The translations under genes and the position numbers were made by a program. A stretch of 64,000 nt of DNA, from positions 62,001 to 126,000 of the forward strand of contig JAXHMN010000016.1 of the NCBI GenBank assembly GCA_034521465.1, written 5' to 3'. Below, piece by piece: positions 12,072 through 22,705 of this stretch. Every line of letters starts with the position of its first letter. Within the stretch, counting starts at the first letter, position 1. The notes beneath the pieces were generated by a model. It made no database searches and was not told the origin of the DNA. It saw nothing but the letters and a program-made list of their open reading frames with translations. Source of the stretch: SURF-28 sp034521465 (GTDB lineage Bacteria; Bacteroidota; Ignavibacteria; Ignavibacteriales; Melioribacteraceae).

Positions 12072-12713
12072 AGTATTCATTTAAGAAATATGAATACTTT
12101 ACAGTAGTCAACTGGATGATGTTTGTCGAATCATTTATTTTGTTATATGCTGAATTATCCTATAGTTTGTAAGACAATCCTACTGAGGATTAAGATTGGT
12201 CACTTTTTAGTCACCACTTCTCAAAAAATCTTTGAATATTAGCCGAAAACGAAAGAAATATTGAAATGCGAGGAATCCCTGACTCTCCGCATTAAAAAAG
12301 TCCGAATACAGCTAGTTTTCGGACTTTTTTGTTTTAAAAATTTGCCGGTCATTTTTTGGTCATCTTGTTCTGAAATATTTTCTTTTAGCTCAAAATTCCA
12401 ACTATTTAAAGAAGAGCGATGCATCTTTCCCCCTCCACCCAGATTATTTAAAATGCTCAGAGAAAGCGAAAATAAGCCGTTTTTTGAGGGTTTTTAATAA
12501 CTAGACTTACTATTTACAGGCTCTAGTTGTACCTTTTTGATATATGATGGTCATTTTGTGGTCACAACTTTTGCTTATGATCAGCACCATGGTCACTTCA
12601 TCAGACAAAATTAATTATCTATATTTTTTTGTATGAACTTATACAATTAATTATATTTTAAAGTATAACTCAATGGAAAATGTAGCAAATTTATCAAAAG
12701 AGCAGGCTTAGAC
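12072..12713. other. Gene-free stretch with a tRNA-like 3' end, hairpins and GGTCA repeats
   Basis: No convincing gene is present. The stretch holds a 9-bp inverted repeat (AGTATTCAT / ATGAATACT, 12072-12098). At 12274-12291 an 18-base string (AATCCCTGACTCTCCGCA) reads like the end of a tRNA-Ser gene (T-loop end, acceptor strand, discriminator). A terminator-type hairpin at 12294-12330 follows (AAGTCCGAA / TTCGGACTT plus T run). Paired GGTCA/AGTCA motifs occur near 12196, 12347, 12549 and 12591. The 5' part of the tRNA is absent. The arrangement resembles an attachment site for a tyrosine recombinase, but no integrase gene is visible. Confidence 0.5.
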
Positions 12714-13677
12714 ATGAGATCAAGATTTTTTTTTGGAATTGTAGCTATCCTAATAATTTCCGTTATTTTTCTTTTCTTGTGAAGACCAAAGTACAAATCC
12801 CAATCCTGCACCTAATGTCACGGATATTTTTACTGCAAATGTAAATGATTATACCATATATGATCATTCTTATGAAGAATTACTTAACACTATGTGGAGG
12901 TTAGCTGAACCCGACCAAAATCCAAACCCAACTGATGAGAATGGAATTGAGGTTTTCCATATAAATGGTGAAACGCATTATCACTCTCTCCACTTGATTC
13001 AACGAATGCAATGGTATTTAGATAGTTACTATCAAACGAGGGATAGTTATTATTTGGATTGGATACTCAAATATTATGATAAGCTGATGGAGCTATCAAT
13101 TGAAACCGAAGACTATCTCTATTTCCCCTATACATTTGATTTCCTACTTCACGGATATGAAAATGAAGTAATGAAAGCCCCTTGGCTCTCGGGGATGACT
13201 CAAGGAGTTGGATTAATGATTTTTACAAGATTGTATAAATTTACAGAAGATGAAACCTACCTTGAAGAAACACATAAAATTTTCAACACTTTCTATATGA
13301 CTCCGGATAAAAATGACCCATGGATAACTATGTTAGATCCCGATAATTATTTTTGGATCGAAGAGTACCCGGATCATTCAGAACCGAATTATACATTGAA
13401 TGGATTTATATTTTGCATCTATGGTTTATATGAGTACTATCAACTTACGCGTAATGAAGATGCATTGTTTATATTAAAGGCTGCGATAACCACAGTCGAG
13501 CAATACATTAAAGACTTTAGAGTTCCCGGTGATGTCAGTCTCTATTGCTTGACTCACAGAGTTCCAAGCCCCAAGTATCATCTGATACATATCAAGCAAT
13601 TACGATCGTTACATCTATTTACCGGGGAACAATATTTTGCGGATATGGCAGACTCACTTTATGCTGATTATCATTAA
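12714..13677 (+). CDS. D-glucuronyl C5-epimerase-like lipoprotein
   Basis: ATG 12714 gives a lipoprotein signal (MRSRFFFGIVAILIISVIFLF, then SCEDQ) once a one-base frameshift near 12775 is corrected. From 12892 the frame is open for 261 residues. The alpha/alpha-toroid-like region includes YLYFPYTFDFLLHGYEN, APWLSGMTQGVGLMIFTRLYK and ESNYTLNGFIFCIYGLYEYY-type repeats, which match the C-terminal domain of glucuronyl C5-epimerases. Those enzymes convert D-glucuronate to L-iduronate in heparan-like chains. Many bacterial members are degradative or uncharacterised, so the substrate is open. The gene is about 320 codons and is isolated, with the possible integration scar upstream. Confidence 0.75.
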
Positions 13678-13726
13678 TAAATTTTTCTCAATCATCTTTG
13701 AGTGCAGCAAAATAATTTGTGTTTTC

Positions 13727-14268
13727 TCAAATAGAAAAACTAAACAAAATATACTGTGAGTTAAATCCTTCGTTGCTGCTGTACAGCCGTGCATTTGATA
13801 CATGGCGGAATAAATAACTAATATCAATAGTATGCCTTTTACTTTTATATAAGTTTACTCCGATCGAAATCATATCGCTAAAAATAAAATTACCGCCAAT
13901 CTTTCGAGATCCAATTATATTTCTGGTTACGAAGTTTGCTCCGACACCGCCTTTAAAAATAATTCAGCTCTACTAGGGTAAATGTATATTTTAGAATCGG
14001 TACTATTCCAATAAGGTAAGTGTTATTGCTGGTTTCCGTTATAAATTCGAAACTAGATTGGACTTTGTATTCAAGACTTTTCCAAACTCCTTTTGTGTGG
14101 GGAATGTCTGTAAAAATCAAGAATTGTCGGCTTTTAATATTATCGTAAACACTATTTCCATAACCGAATTCAACGACAAGTGGAGTTTGGTTTAGAAGTT
14201 GGTTGTGCTGTAATTAAACTTCCGAATAAAATGAAGCTGGCAATAAATGTTAATAATATTCTCAGCAT
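13727..14268 (-). CDS. PagL-like lipid A 3-O-deacylase (acyloxyacyl hydrolase family)
   Basis: Read on the minus strand from ATG 14268 (AAGGA just upstream), a signal peptide (MLRILLTFIASFILFGS, then LITAQ) is followed by a small outer-membrane beta-barrel sequence. It opens with VVEFGYG and ends with FRHVSNARLYSSNEGFNSQYILFSFSI. The HxSN motif near the C-terminus holds the catalytic His-Ser pair of PagL enzymes, and the terminal aromatic strand fits outer-membrane insertion. Two frameshifts (near 14200 and 13965) break the frame, so no long ORF shows. PagL removes the 3-O acyl chain of lipid A. Length (about 180 residues) fits the family. Confidence 0.65.
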
Positions 14269-14603
14269 TCCTTGCTTCTCAAAAGTGACATAATAAAATT
14301 AATCTTCTATCAGAAAATGTTTTGTCTAATAATTTACATTCCTAATTTTCTAAAAAAAATTATTGCTTTTATTTAAGCTAACAAACACTTCTAATTTTAA
14401 GACGTTAGTAAACGGTTTTGACAGTTACTCGCTGAAAGTTATCACTACAAAAATAATCAGAAACATGAAATTCTTTTTGAAATATCTCATCGCCAATGAA
14501 TTTGAAGTGAGAAAAAACACACCGGAAAAAAAATAATTATCGCAGAAATTCGATTTACAAACGAAATATGAAAGACCCAAATCAGTTTTAATTATCTCAA
14601 TAT
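14269..14603. other. Intergenic region between divergent pagL-like and xdhA genes
   Basis: The region is AT-rich with no gene or clear hairpin. It should hold the promoters of both divergent genes, but I cannot place them with confidence. Confidence 0.4.
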
Positions 14604-16052
14604 TTGAGTAAATTTATAATAAATTTGTTCGGAATTGCTTTGAAAAAACAGACTATAAAATTTGTACTGAATGAAAATTTTATTCAGACGGATGTAAACC
14701 CATCCCTCCCATTATTGGATTTCATTCGAAAAGGAAAACATTTAACCGGTACAAAAGAAGTCTGCAAAGAAGGCGACTGCGGAGCTTGTACTGTTTTGCT
14801 CGGTGAACTTGTTGACGGCAAGATAAAATACAAAACTATAACATCGTGCATTTATCCGGTCGGGAATTGTCAAGGTAAGCATGTTGTAACTATCGAAGGA
14901 ATAAACAAACACGAGTTACTTCTTCAGCAGCAAATTTTTGCAGATGAAAATGCTTCGCAATGCGGGTTCTGTACGCCGGGATTTATAATGTCTTTTACAT
15001 TTTATCTTCTGAACAACACAAAATATTCGCACGATGAAGCAATAAATGCAATTGCGGGAAATATTTGCAGATGCACTGGTTATCATTCAATCATCCGTGC
15101 TGTTGATAAAGTTATTGCTGAACTGAAAGATGTAAACGAACAGAATCACATTTCATATTTAATTGAAAAAAATGTTTTGCCGGAAATGTTTCTCGATATT
15201 GAAAGCAGATTGAAAGAAATAAAATTAGATCAAGTCGAAGCGAATGAAAAATCAAGTATCTTTATCGGCGGCGGAAGTGATCTGTTTATACAAAGACCGG
15301 ATGATCTTTTGGAGAGAAACGTTACATTCCTCGATCAAAAACATTTGAATTACATTGTTGAGAATAACAATCGTATTGAACTCGGTGGCGGAACAACTTT
15401 CGAAGAGTTCAAACAATCCGCAATTTTACAAAAAATTATTCCGACACTTGAGAGAGATATTGATTTAATTGCTTCGCTCCCAATTCGAAACTCTGCGACT
15501 ATCGGAGGCAACTTAACAAACGCTTCACCTATCGGTGATTTAACGATTATTTTACTTGCTCTAAACTCCACAATAACTTTATCAGACGGCATAAGCGAAC
15601 GAGAACTTCCGCTCTCGGAATATTACCTCGATTATAAAAAGCTAAATAAAAATCCGAATGAATTCATAAAAGCAGTTTGGTTCGATGTTCCTCAAAACAA
15701 TTTCCATTTTAGTTTTGAAAAAGTTTCGAAACGAACTTACCTAGATATTGCTTCGGTAAACTCGTCGATGTTAATTGAAATAGATGATAATAAAATAAAA
15801 AAGATTTTCATTTTGGCCGGCGGTGTTGCCCCGGTTCCAAAATTGCTTAATGAAACAAACCAATTTTTAATTGGTAAAGAAATATCACTCGCTACAATTG
15901 ATTCAAGTTTATCGTTTGCGCAAAATGAGATTTCACCGATAAGCGATGTGAGAGGAACGGCTGAATATAAAAAGTTTTTACTCAATCAATTAATTAAAGC
16001 ACACTTCCTAAAGTTGTTTCCCGAATTAATAAACGAGAAAGAAATTGTATGA
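14604..16052 (+). CDS. xdhA: Xanthine dehydrogenase small subunit (2Fe-2S plus FAD domains)
   Basis: The N-terminal ferredoxin domain carries the plant-type cluster ligands in CKEGDCGAC (Cys54, 59, 62) and a further Cys near 82. The second 2Fe-2S domain has QCGFC (about 120) and NICRC (about 155). From about residue 210 an FAD-binding domain of the CO-dehydrogenase flavoprotein type follows, with FIGGGSDLFIQ and SLPIRNSATIGGNLTNASPIGD-type motifs. It passes electrons from the Mo site to NAD or another acceptor. The given start is a TTG; TTG 14640 (MKKQTIKFVLN) is an equally good, more typical start. The stop overlaps the next gene by four bases (ATGA), so the two subunits are translationally coupled. 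No frameshift is seen. Confidence 0.9.
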   Translation: MSKFIINLFGIALKKQTIKFVLNENFIQTDVNPSLPLLDFIRKGKHLTGTKEVCKEGDCGACTVLLGELVDGKIKYKTITSCIYPVGNCQGKHVVTIEGINKHELLLQQQIFADENASQCGFCTPGFIMSFTFYLLNNTKYSHDEAINAIAGNICRCTGYHSIIRAVDKVIAELKDVNEQNHISYLIEKNVLPEMFLDIESRLKEIKLDQVEANEKSSIFIGGGSDLFIQRPDDLLERNVTFLDQKHLNYIVENNNRIELGGGTTFEEFKQSAILQKIIPTLERDIDLIASLPIRNSATIGGNLTNASPIGDLTIILLALNSTITLSDGISERELPLSEYYLDYKKLNKNPNEFIKAVWFDVPQNNFHFSFEKVSKRTYLDIASVNSSMLIEIDDNKIKKIFILAGGVAPVPKLLNETNQFLIGKEISLATIDSSLSFAQNEISPISDVRGTAEYKKFLLNQLIKAHFLKLFPELINEKEIV

Positions 16053-18353
16053 AATCGAGTGACGTAATAAAACATGTAAAAGGTGAATCAATTTTTGTTG
16101 ATGATATGCCGGTTCCTCAAGGAACGTTGTATGCATCAGTATTCGATTCAAGTATTGCACACGGAAAAATTACCAAGCTCGATTTATCAGAAGCTTTCAA
16201 AGTTCCCGGTGTTGTAAAAATATTAACTTACAAAGATATACCGGGTGAAAATCAAATCGGCAACATAATTCCTGATGAACATTTACTTGCGGAAGACACT
16301 GTCGAATTTATAGGTGAACCGATTGCAATCGTAATTGCCGAAACGGAAATGACTGCAAAGAAAGCTAAGAATAAAATTAAAATTGAATATGAAGAATTAA
16401 CTCCAATCACCGATCCGCGTGAAGCTTATGAAAAGGGAAGTGTAATAATTCCGCCCAGAATTTTCTCTATGGGTGATACTGAAAACTCTTTTAGCGAATG
16501 TGAATATATAATTGAAGACAGAGTTGAGATAAGTGGACAAGAACATTTGTACCTCGAAACACAAGGCGCTGTTGCTGTTCCGGCTGAAGGCGGGGGAGTA
16601 AAAATATATTCATCAACACAAGGACCGACGGCTGTTCAAAGCACTGCGGCAAAAGTACTCGACTTAAAGATGCATCAAGTTGAAGTTGATGTGCTGCGAT
16701 TAGGCGGTGCATTCGGAGGTAAAGAAGATCAAGCAACTCCGTGGGCTGTAATGGTAGCACTCGGAGCAAAGTTAACAAACAAACCGGTTAAGTTAATTCT
16801 TCATCGCCACGACGATTTAAGAATGACCGGAAAGCGTCATCCTTACTCGGCAGATTATAAAATCGGTTTATCAAAAGATTATAAAATTCTTTCATACGAA
16901 GTAACATTCTATCAAAATGCCGGAGCCGCTGCCGATCTTTCGCCTGCTGTTTTGGAAAGAACTTTATTTCATACGACAAACAGTTACTTCATTCCAAATG
17001 TAAAAGCAACGGCAATTTCTTGCAAAACAAATCTTCCGCCCAATACAGCATTCAGAGGATTCGGCGGACCTCAGGGTATGTTCGTAATCGAATCAGCAAT
17101 TCACAAAGCCGCTCTTTCAATTGGTGTTGAGCCATATATAATTCAAAAGAAAAATTTACTCGAAGAAGGCAGCAAATTTTATTACGGGCAAGTTGCAGAA
17201 AGAGTTCAACGCTTCAAAGTGTTGGAACGAAGCCGAGAAAAGATATTCATTTGATTCAATAAAGAATTCTGTAAAAGAGTTTAACAGCAAAAACATATTA
17301 AAGAAAAAAGGTCTTTCGTTTATGCCGGTTTGCTTCGGTATTTCATTCACAAATACGATGATGAACCAAGCAAGCGCATTAGTCCACATTTACACGGATG
17401 GTTCTGTTTCCGTAAGCACCGCCGCAGTTGAAATGGGACAGGGCGTAAATGAAAAGATGATAAACATTGCTTCAAAAGTTTTTTCGATCGATAAATCAAA
17501 AGTAAAAGTCGAATCGACTAACACAACCCGAGTTGCAAACACTTCCCCGACTGCAGCAAGCAGCGCAGCCGATCTAAACGGGAACGCACTTCTTTTTGCC
17601 TGCAATAGTTTGTTAGCTCGTTTGAAAAAACACGCTGCTGATTTCTTAAAGTTTAATAATGATAAAGACATTGAAATAGTTGATGGAAAAGTTCTAAATA
17701 ATGGAAAAGAAACAGAACTAGATTGGCACAAATTAATTCGATCTGCAAATCAACATAGAATTAGTTTATCCGCTCAGGCATTTTATGCAACACCCGATAT
17801 TTATTTCGACAAAACGAAAGAAGAAGGTCATCCGTTTGCTTATCACGTTTACGGAACGGCAATTACGGAAGTGACTGTTGACTGCCTGCGCGGCACTTAT
17901 GAAATTGATTCGGTAAAAGTTGTTCACGATTACGGCAAAACATTAAATCACGCAATTGATTTGGGACAGGTGGAAGGTGGAATCGTTCAAGGTATTGGCT
18001 GGATGACGGTTGAAGAGCTTGTTCAAGATAAGCAAGGTAAGCTTAATTCAAATTCATTATCGACGTACAAAATTCCCGATATTTATTCCGCACCAAAAAT
18101 AATCGAAACATATTTTTTAGAAGATTCCGAAAATCCTTACGGACCTTTCAAATCAAAAGCAGTGGGAGAGCCGCCGTTGATGTACGGTATCGGCGCTTAC
18201 TTTGCAATTTCAAATGCTGTTAAGGAATTCAACCCGAATGCAGAATTAAAATATTCATCTCCAATCACACACGAAAAAACTTTGATGCAGTTGTATCAAG
18301 GCAAAGAAACGTCAAAAGAAAAATCAAAAATTACATCAGCCGAATTACGATAG
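16049..18353 (+). CDS. xdhB: Xanthine dehydrogenase molybdopterin-binding subunit
   Basis: This is the aldehyde oxidase/xanthine dehydrogenase large subunit. Visible motifs are GGAFGGKEDQ (about 16705), which contacts the Mo cofactor, AFRGFGGPQ (about 17050), GQGV in the middle, SPTAASSAADLNG (about 17550), and AVGEPPLMYGIGAYFAI (about 18160), where the Glu of GEPP is the catalytic base of the family. A single frameshift near 17200 divides the frame; both halves are otherwise complete, so an indel error is likely. Together with xdhA it would hydroxylate hypoxanthine or xanthine. It is followed closely by xdhC. Confidence 0.9.
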
Positions 18354-18361
18354 GTGACAGT

Positions 18362-19324
18362 TTGAATGAAAAGAGTTTCTGGCAATTTGCGAGAGATAAT
18401 ATAAACGAATATGATAAAGTTCTCCTTTTAACAGTAGCCGATTCTTCGAATCATTCTCCCGGCAGACAAGGATTCAAAATGATGTTGACGCCGAACGGAT
18501 TAACTAAAGGAACTGTCGGCGGCGGGATAATGGAAAAACAGTTGATCGATTACGGAATTGATTTACTTAACGGCAAAGCAGATCAACAAATTAAAAGATT
18601 ACAGCATTCCCCTAAAACAGATCTTGAAGAATCCGGTTTAATCTGCGGCGGGTATCAAACAATTATCTTTTCTATTCTAACATCAAAAGAACTTAAGACG
18701 ATTGATGATATATTAGGAAATCTTAATAAACGTGAGAATGGCATATTAAAGTTGTCTTATAATTTATTTGACTACAGTAATTCTCAATCTCAAAAAGATG
18801 AATATTATTTTGAATATGAAACCGACACAGGTTTCACATACAAAGAAAATATTGGTTTTACTGATACGGCTTATATTATCGGCGGTGGACACGTTGGATT
18901 AGCTGTTTCACAAATTATGAAGTTCATCGGATTTTATGTTGTCGTTTTCGATCATCGCAAAGATATTTTTACGATGAACCAAAACACTTATGCCGACGAA
19001 AAAATTATAACCGATTATAAAAATGTAAATCGATTTATCAAAGAAGGAAGTAAATCCTACGCAATAATTGTAACACCGATGCATATGGGAGATAAAGAAG
19101 CACTAGGTTCGGTGATTAACTTGAATCTAAAATACATCGGTATGATGGGAAGTGCTCGTAAAATAAAAACTGTGTTTAACAATCTTGTTAAAGATGGCGT
19201 TGATAAAAAACAATTAGAAAAAGTTCACTCTCCAATCGGAGTGGAAATTGAAGCTGAAACGCCGGAAGAAATTGCTGTAAGTATTGCCGCTGAAATAATA
19301 AATATAAAACGGAAAGCAGAATAA
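18362..19324 (+). CDS. xdhC: XdhC/CoxI-family molybdenum hydroxylase maturation factor
   Basis: The N-terminal CoxI-like region has TVADSSNHSPGRQGFKM and GTVGGGIMEKQ. A Rossmann fold follows with YIIGGGHVGLAVSQIMKFIG (about 18870) and an acidic residue at the end of strand two (VVFDHR). The end of the domain has YIGMMGSARKI and EKVHSPIGVEI, hallmarks of XdhC. XdhC binds and sulfurates or, in selenium-dependent systems, helps install Se at the molybdenum cofactor before insertion into the dehydrogenase. The start is TTG 18362 with GGTGA upstream. It lies 8 bases after xdhB and 5 bases before ygfK, so it is part of one operon. The 320-residue frame is intact. Confidence 0.88.
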   Translation: MNEKSFWQFARDNINEYDKVLLLTVADSSNHSPGRQGFKMMLTPNGLTKGTVGGGIMEKQLIDYGIDLLNGKADQQIKRLQHSPKTDLEESGLICGGYQTIIFSILTSKELKTIDDILGNLNKRENGILKLSYNLFDYSNSQSQKDEYYFEYETDTGFTYKENIGFTDTAYIIGGGHVGLAVSQIMKFIGFYVVVFDHRKDIFTMNQNTYADEKIITDYKNVNRFIKEGSKSYAIIVTPMHMGDKEALGSVINLNLKYIGMMGSARKIKTVFNNLVKDGVDKKQLEKVHSPIGVEIEAETPEEIAVSIAAEIINIKRKAE

Positions 19325-19329
19325 ATTTT

Positions 19330-22300
19330 ATGCAAGATAAATTACATATCTATCCAATTGATAAAGTACTAAAATGGATATTGTCCGAAGAAAAAGATGG
19401 AAGAATTTTTGGCTACTACAATGATCTTTTCTTTAAGCCGGGGTCAAACGATTCATTCAAAGGAAAAAGATATAATCAATCACTTGGCACACCACTTGGA
19501 GTTGCTGCCGGTCCGCACACGCAGCTTTCGCAAAACATAGTTTTATCTTGGCTTTTCGGGGCGCGTTACATCGAGTTAAAAACCGTTCAAGTGCTTGATG
19601 AAATTGAAGTCGCTAAACCTTGCATCGATATGTATGACGAAGGTTACAACTGTGAATGGTCGCAAGAGTTGAGAATTGAAGAAAGTCTAGATCAATATAT
19701 TGACGCTTGGATTCTGCTTCATATTCTAAGCGATAAATTCGGATATGATCTTGAAACGATTTTTAATATCAGCGTTGGTTACGATTTAAAAGGAATCAAA
19801 AGTGAAAAGGTTGATACATTCTTACGAAAGATGAAAGATGCTTCGAGTGAGATTGAAGGTAAAATTGAAAAGTTAAAAAATATCTATCCGCGCATAACTG
19901 AGATTAATATTCCCCACAAAATAAGTGACAATGTTACACTCTCAACAATGCACGGTTGTCCGCCAGATGAAATTGAAGCTATTGGCAAACATTTAATGAA
20001 TGAATACAAATTTCATACTGCCGTTAAATTAAATCCTACAATACTTGGCAAAGAAAAATTAAGAGAAATCTTAAACGGTAAACTCGACTATAAAATTACA
20101 ATTCCGGATGAAGCTTTCGAACACGATTTGAAATTCGAAGACGCGAAAAACCTTATTAACGAATTACTCAACTGCGCCGAGGCAAATAATGTTGAATTCG
20201 GTTTAAAATTAACAAACACACTCGAGTCGTTAAATCCATCTCAAATGATTCCGGACGATCAAAAGATGGTTTATATGAGCGGCAGATCGCTTCATCCGCT
20301 CACAGTAAATGTTGCAGCTTTGTTGCAGAATGAATATAACGGAAAGTTAGATCTCTCGTTTTCCGGCGGAGCCGATGCGTTTAACTTTGCCGACATCGTT
20401 GCTTGCAATCTTACACCTGTAACGGTCTGCTCGGATTTATTAAGACCCGGTGGTTATTCGCGTCTTCCACAATATTTATCCAATCTCCAAAATGAAATGG
20501 AAAGAGTAAATGCATCTTCCATAGATGAATTTATAATTAATAAAAGCAGCAAAGATGAATATGTTTCAGCGGCACTAGAGAATTTGAATAATTATGCCGA
20601 AGCGGTTATCAAAGATGACCGTTACAAAAAATCTTTTGCGAAGCACCAAGACATAAAAACAAACAGAGAGTTAACCGAGCTCGATTGTATTCATCCTCCT
20701 TGTGTTGAAGCTTGCGCGATTGATCAGGATGTACCTGAATATTTACATCACATTGCAAATGCGAAATTTTCCGATGCATTCGATACGATTGTAAGAGAAA
20801 ACCCTCTGCCGAATATAACAGGTATGGTTTGCGATCATCTTTGTCAAGCTAAATGTACGAGAATGAATATCGACAATTCACTTTTGATTAGGGAACTCAA
20901 GAGATTCGCCGCGGAAAAGGAATCAAATCATTTTGATAAACATTCGTCAAAAAGTTTAGGTAAAAAAGTTGCTGTTATCGGTGCAGGTCCGTCGGGACTT
21001 TCAGCTGCATACTTTTTAGCGTTGGAAGGTGTTAACCTCGAAGTTTTTGAAGCGCACGGTTTCGGCGGAGGAATGGTCTCTTCAACAATTCCAAAGTTCA
21101 GAATTAATGATGAACTTATGGAACTCGATGTAAAAAATATTGAATCACTTGGAGTTAAGATTCACTTCAATCACACAATAACTAAAGATGAATTTGAAGA
21201 AATCAAAAGTAAGTTTGATTTTATCTATTTAGCAATAGGAGCACAGAAAGGTAAGAAACTTGAAATTGAGGGAGAGGAAAGCGAAGGAGTTTTTGATCAG
21301 ATAAAATTTTTGGAAATGATAAAACTCGGTGAAAAAATTAATCTTGGTAAAAGTGCGGCAGTTATCGGCGGAGGTAACTCAGCTATGGATGCGGCACGGA
21401 CAGCACAAAGATTAGTAAGCAATGGTGAAGGAGTAACGCTGCTTTACAGAAGAACAATCAACGAAATGCCTGCTGACAAAGAAGAAATAGAAGAATTGAT
21501 TCACGAAGGAATTAAAGTTGTCGAACTAACTGCACCAAAGAAAATTGAAAAAATTGGTGACAAACTTCGATTAACTTGTATTAAGATGAAACTCGGCGAT
21601 GAAGATGATTCGGGAAGAAGACGTCCAGTTGAAATTCCAAACTCGGATTATGATTTGGAGTTTGATTCAATTATAACAGCAATTGGACAAGAAGTGAACT
21701 TAGATTTTCTTCCAAACAAAAAATTGGAGATTAATCCAAACACAAAAGAAACAGAAATTAAAAATGTCTTTGCCGGCGGCGATGCAGTCCGCGGTGCCGA
21801 TTCATTAATCAACGCAATGGGTGACGGTAAAGATGCAGCAAAAATAATTTTATCAAAGATCGAACAAGAGTATAATGCTGCAAAACCTGCCCTCGTAAAA
21901 ATTGAACTTCACGAGTACCAGAAAAAATTATCGCAAAGAGTTTACGGTAAGGATTTACAATCAATTCCATTAGAGCAGCGCAATTCTTTCGATTTAGTTA
22001 ACCCGGTGATGGATGAAGCGACGGCAGTTGAAGAAGCATCACGCTGTCTATATTGTGATGAGATTTGCAACATATGTGTAAGTGTTTGTCCGAATCTTGC
22101 AAATGTTTATTATGAGATTGTACCTTTCAAAAAGAAATATCCTCAAATCAATTTTGAAAATGGAGATTATAAAGTTGCTGGCTGGGACGAGTTTGAAGTA
22201 AATCAAAAGTACCAGATAATCAACATAAACGATTTCTGTAACGAATGCGGAAACTGTGATACATTTTGTCCGACCAGCGGAGCACCATACAAAGTAAAAC

Positions 22301-22501
22301 CAAAGTTCGCGTTAAGTAAAGAAAGCTTTGATGAAATCAGTAAAAGGATATTTACTTGAAGGGAATAAATTAATATATAAAGAAGATGACGAAATGCTCG
22401 AATTAGTTTTTGACGATGATCAAATTCTTTACAGTGATAAATATTATGAATCGACTTTTGATTCGGAAATGAATCCAATTAATGTTTCTGAAGAAGTTTG
22501 A
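19330..22501 (+). CDS. ygfK: Putative selenate reductase subunit YgfK (multi-domain Fe-S flavoprotein)
   Basis: Residues 1-430 form a dihydroorotate-dehydrogenase-like barrel with TPLGVAAGPHTQLS near the start and STMHGCPPDEIE. Next comes a dihydropyrimidine-dehydrogenase-type Fe-S domain (CIHPPCVEACAIDQDVPEY at about 452, DHLCQAKC at about 502), then a dinucleotide-binding module (VIGAGPSGLSAAYFL at about 549, VIGGGNSAMDAARTA at about 677). Two ferredoxin-like clusters follow (CLYCDEICNICVSVCPN at about 906, CNECGNCDTFCP at about 969). A frameshift near 22340 moves the true C-terminus to the stop at 22499-22501, giving about 1,057 codons; E. coli YgfK has about 1,032. YgfK is linked to Se-dependent molybdenum hydroxylases and purine catabolism, probably as the electron-transfer partner. 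Confidence 0.88.
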
Positions 22502-22584
22502 GCACAATAAGCAGTTAAACACGAGAAAAATAATTGAGATGTATTATTACTTAACAAATTTAGAAGAGACATTTGTTAATCAAC

Positions 22585-22691
22585 AATAGAACACAGATGA
22601 CGCAGATGCAACTGATTTACACTGATTTAATCTGCGAGCATCTGATTTTTCTGTGCTTGCCTGCCTCTGGCGAGGTCATCTGCGTTCCATT
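22585..22691. repeat. Palindromic repeat R1 (GAACRCAGATGAC family) between ygfK and xdh
   Basis: Both ends are inverted copies of the family terminus: AATAGAACACAGATGACGC at the left and, read on the other strand, AATGGAACGCAGATGACC at the right. The interior holds further CTGATTT and ATCTGCG units. It also contains a G+C-rich insert GCTTGCCTGCCTCTGGCGAG (22655-22674) that recurs in R5. The right end lies 14 bases before the next start codon. Confidence 0.85.
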
Positions 22692-22705
22692 AAAAGAGAT
22701 ATAAA

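Noticed and set aside
12239..12424. Minus-strand 61-residue frame as a small gene
   Set aside because: It runs through the tRNA-like end and the terminator hairpin, has no ribosome site and resembles the usual spurious frames over tRNA ends.
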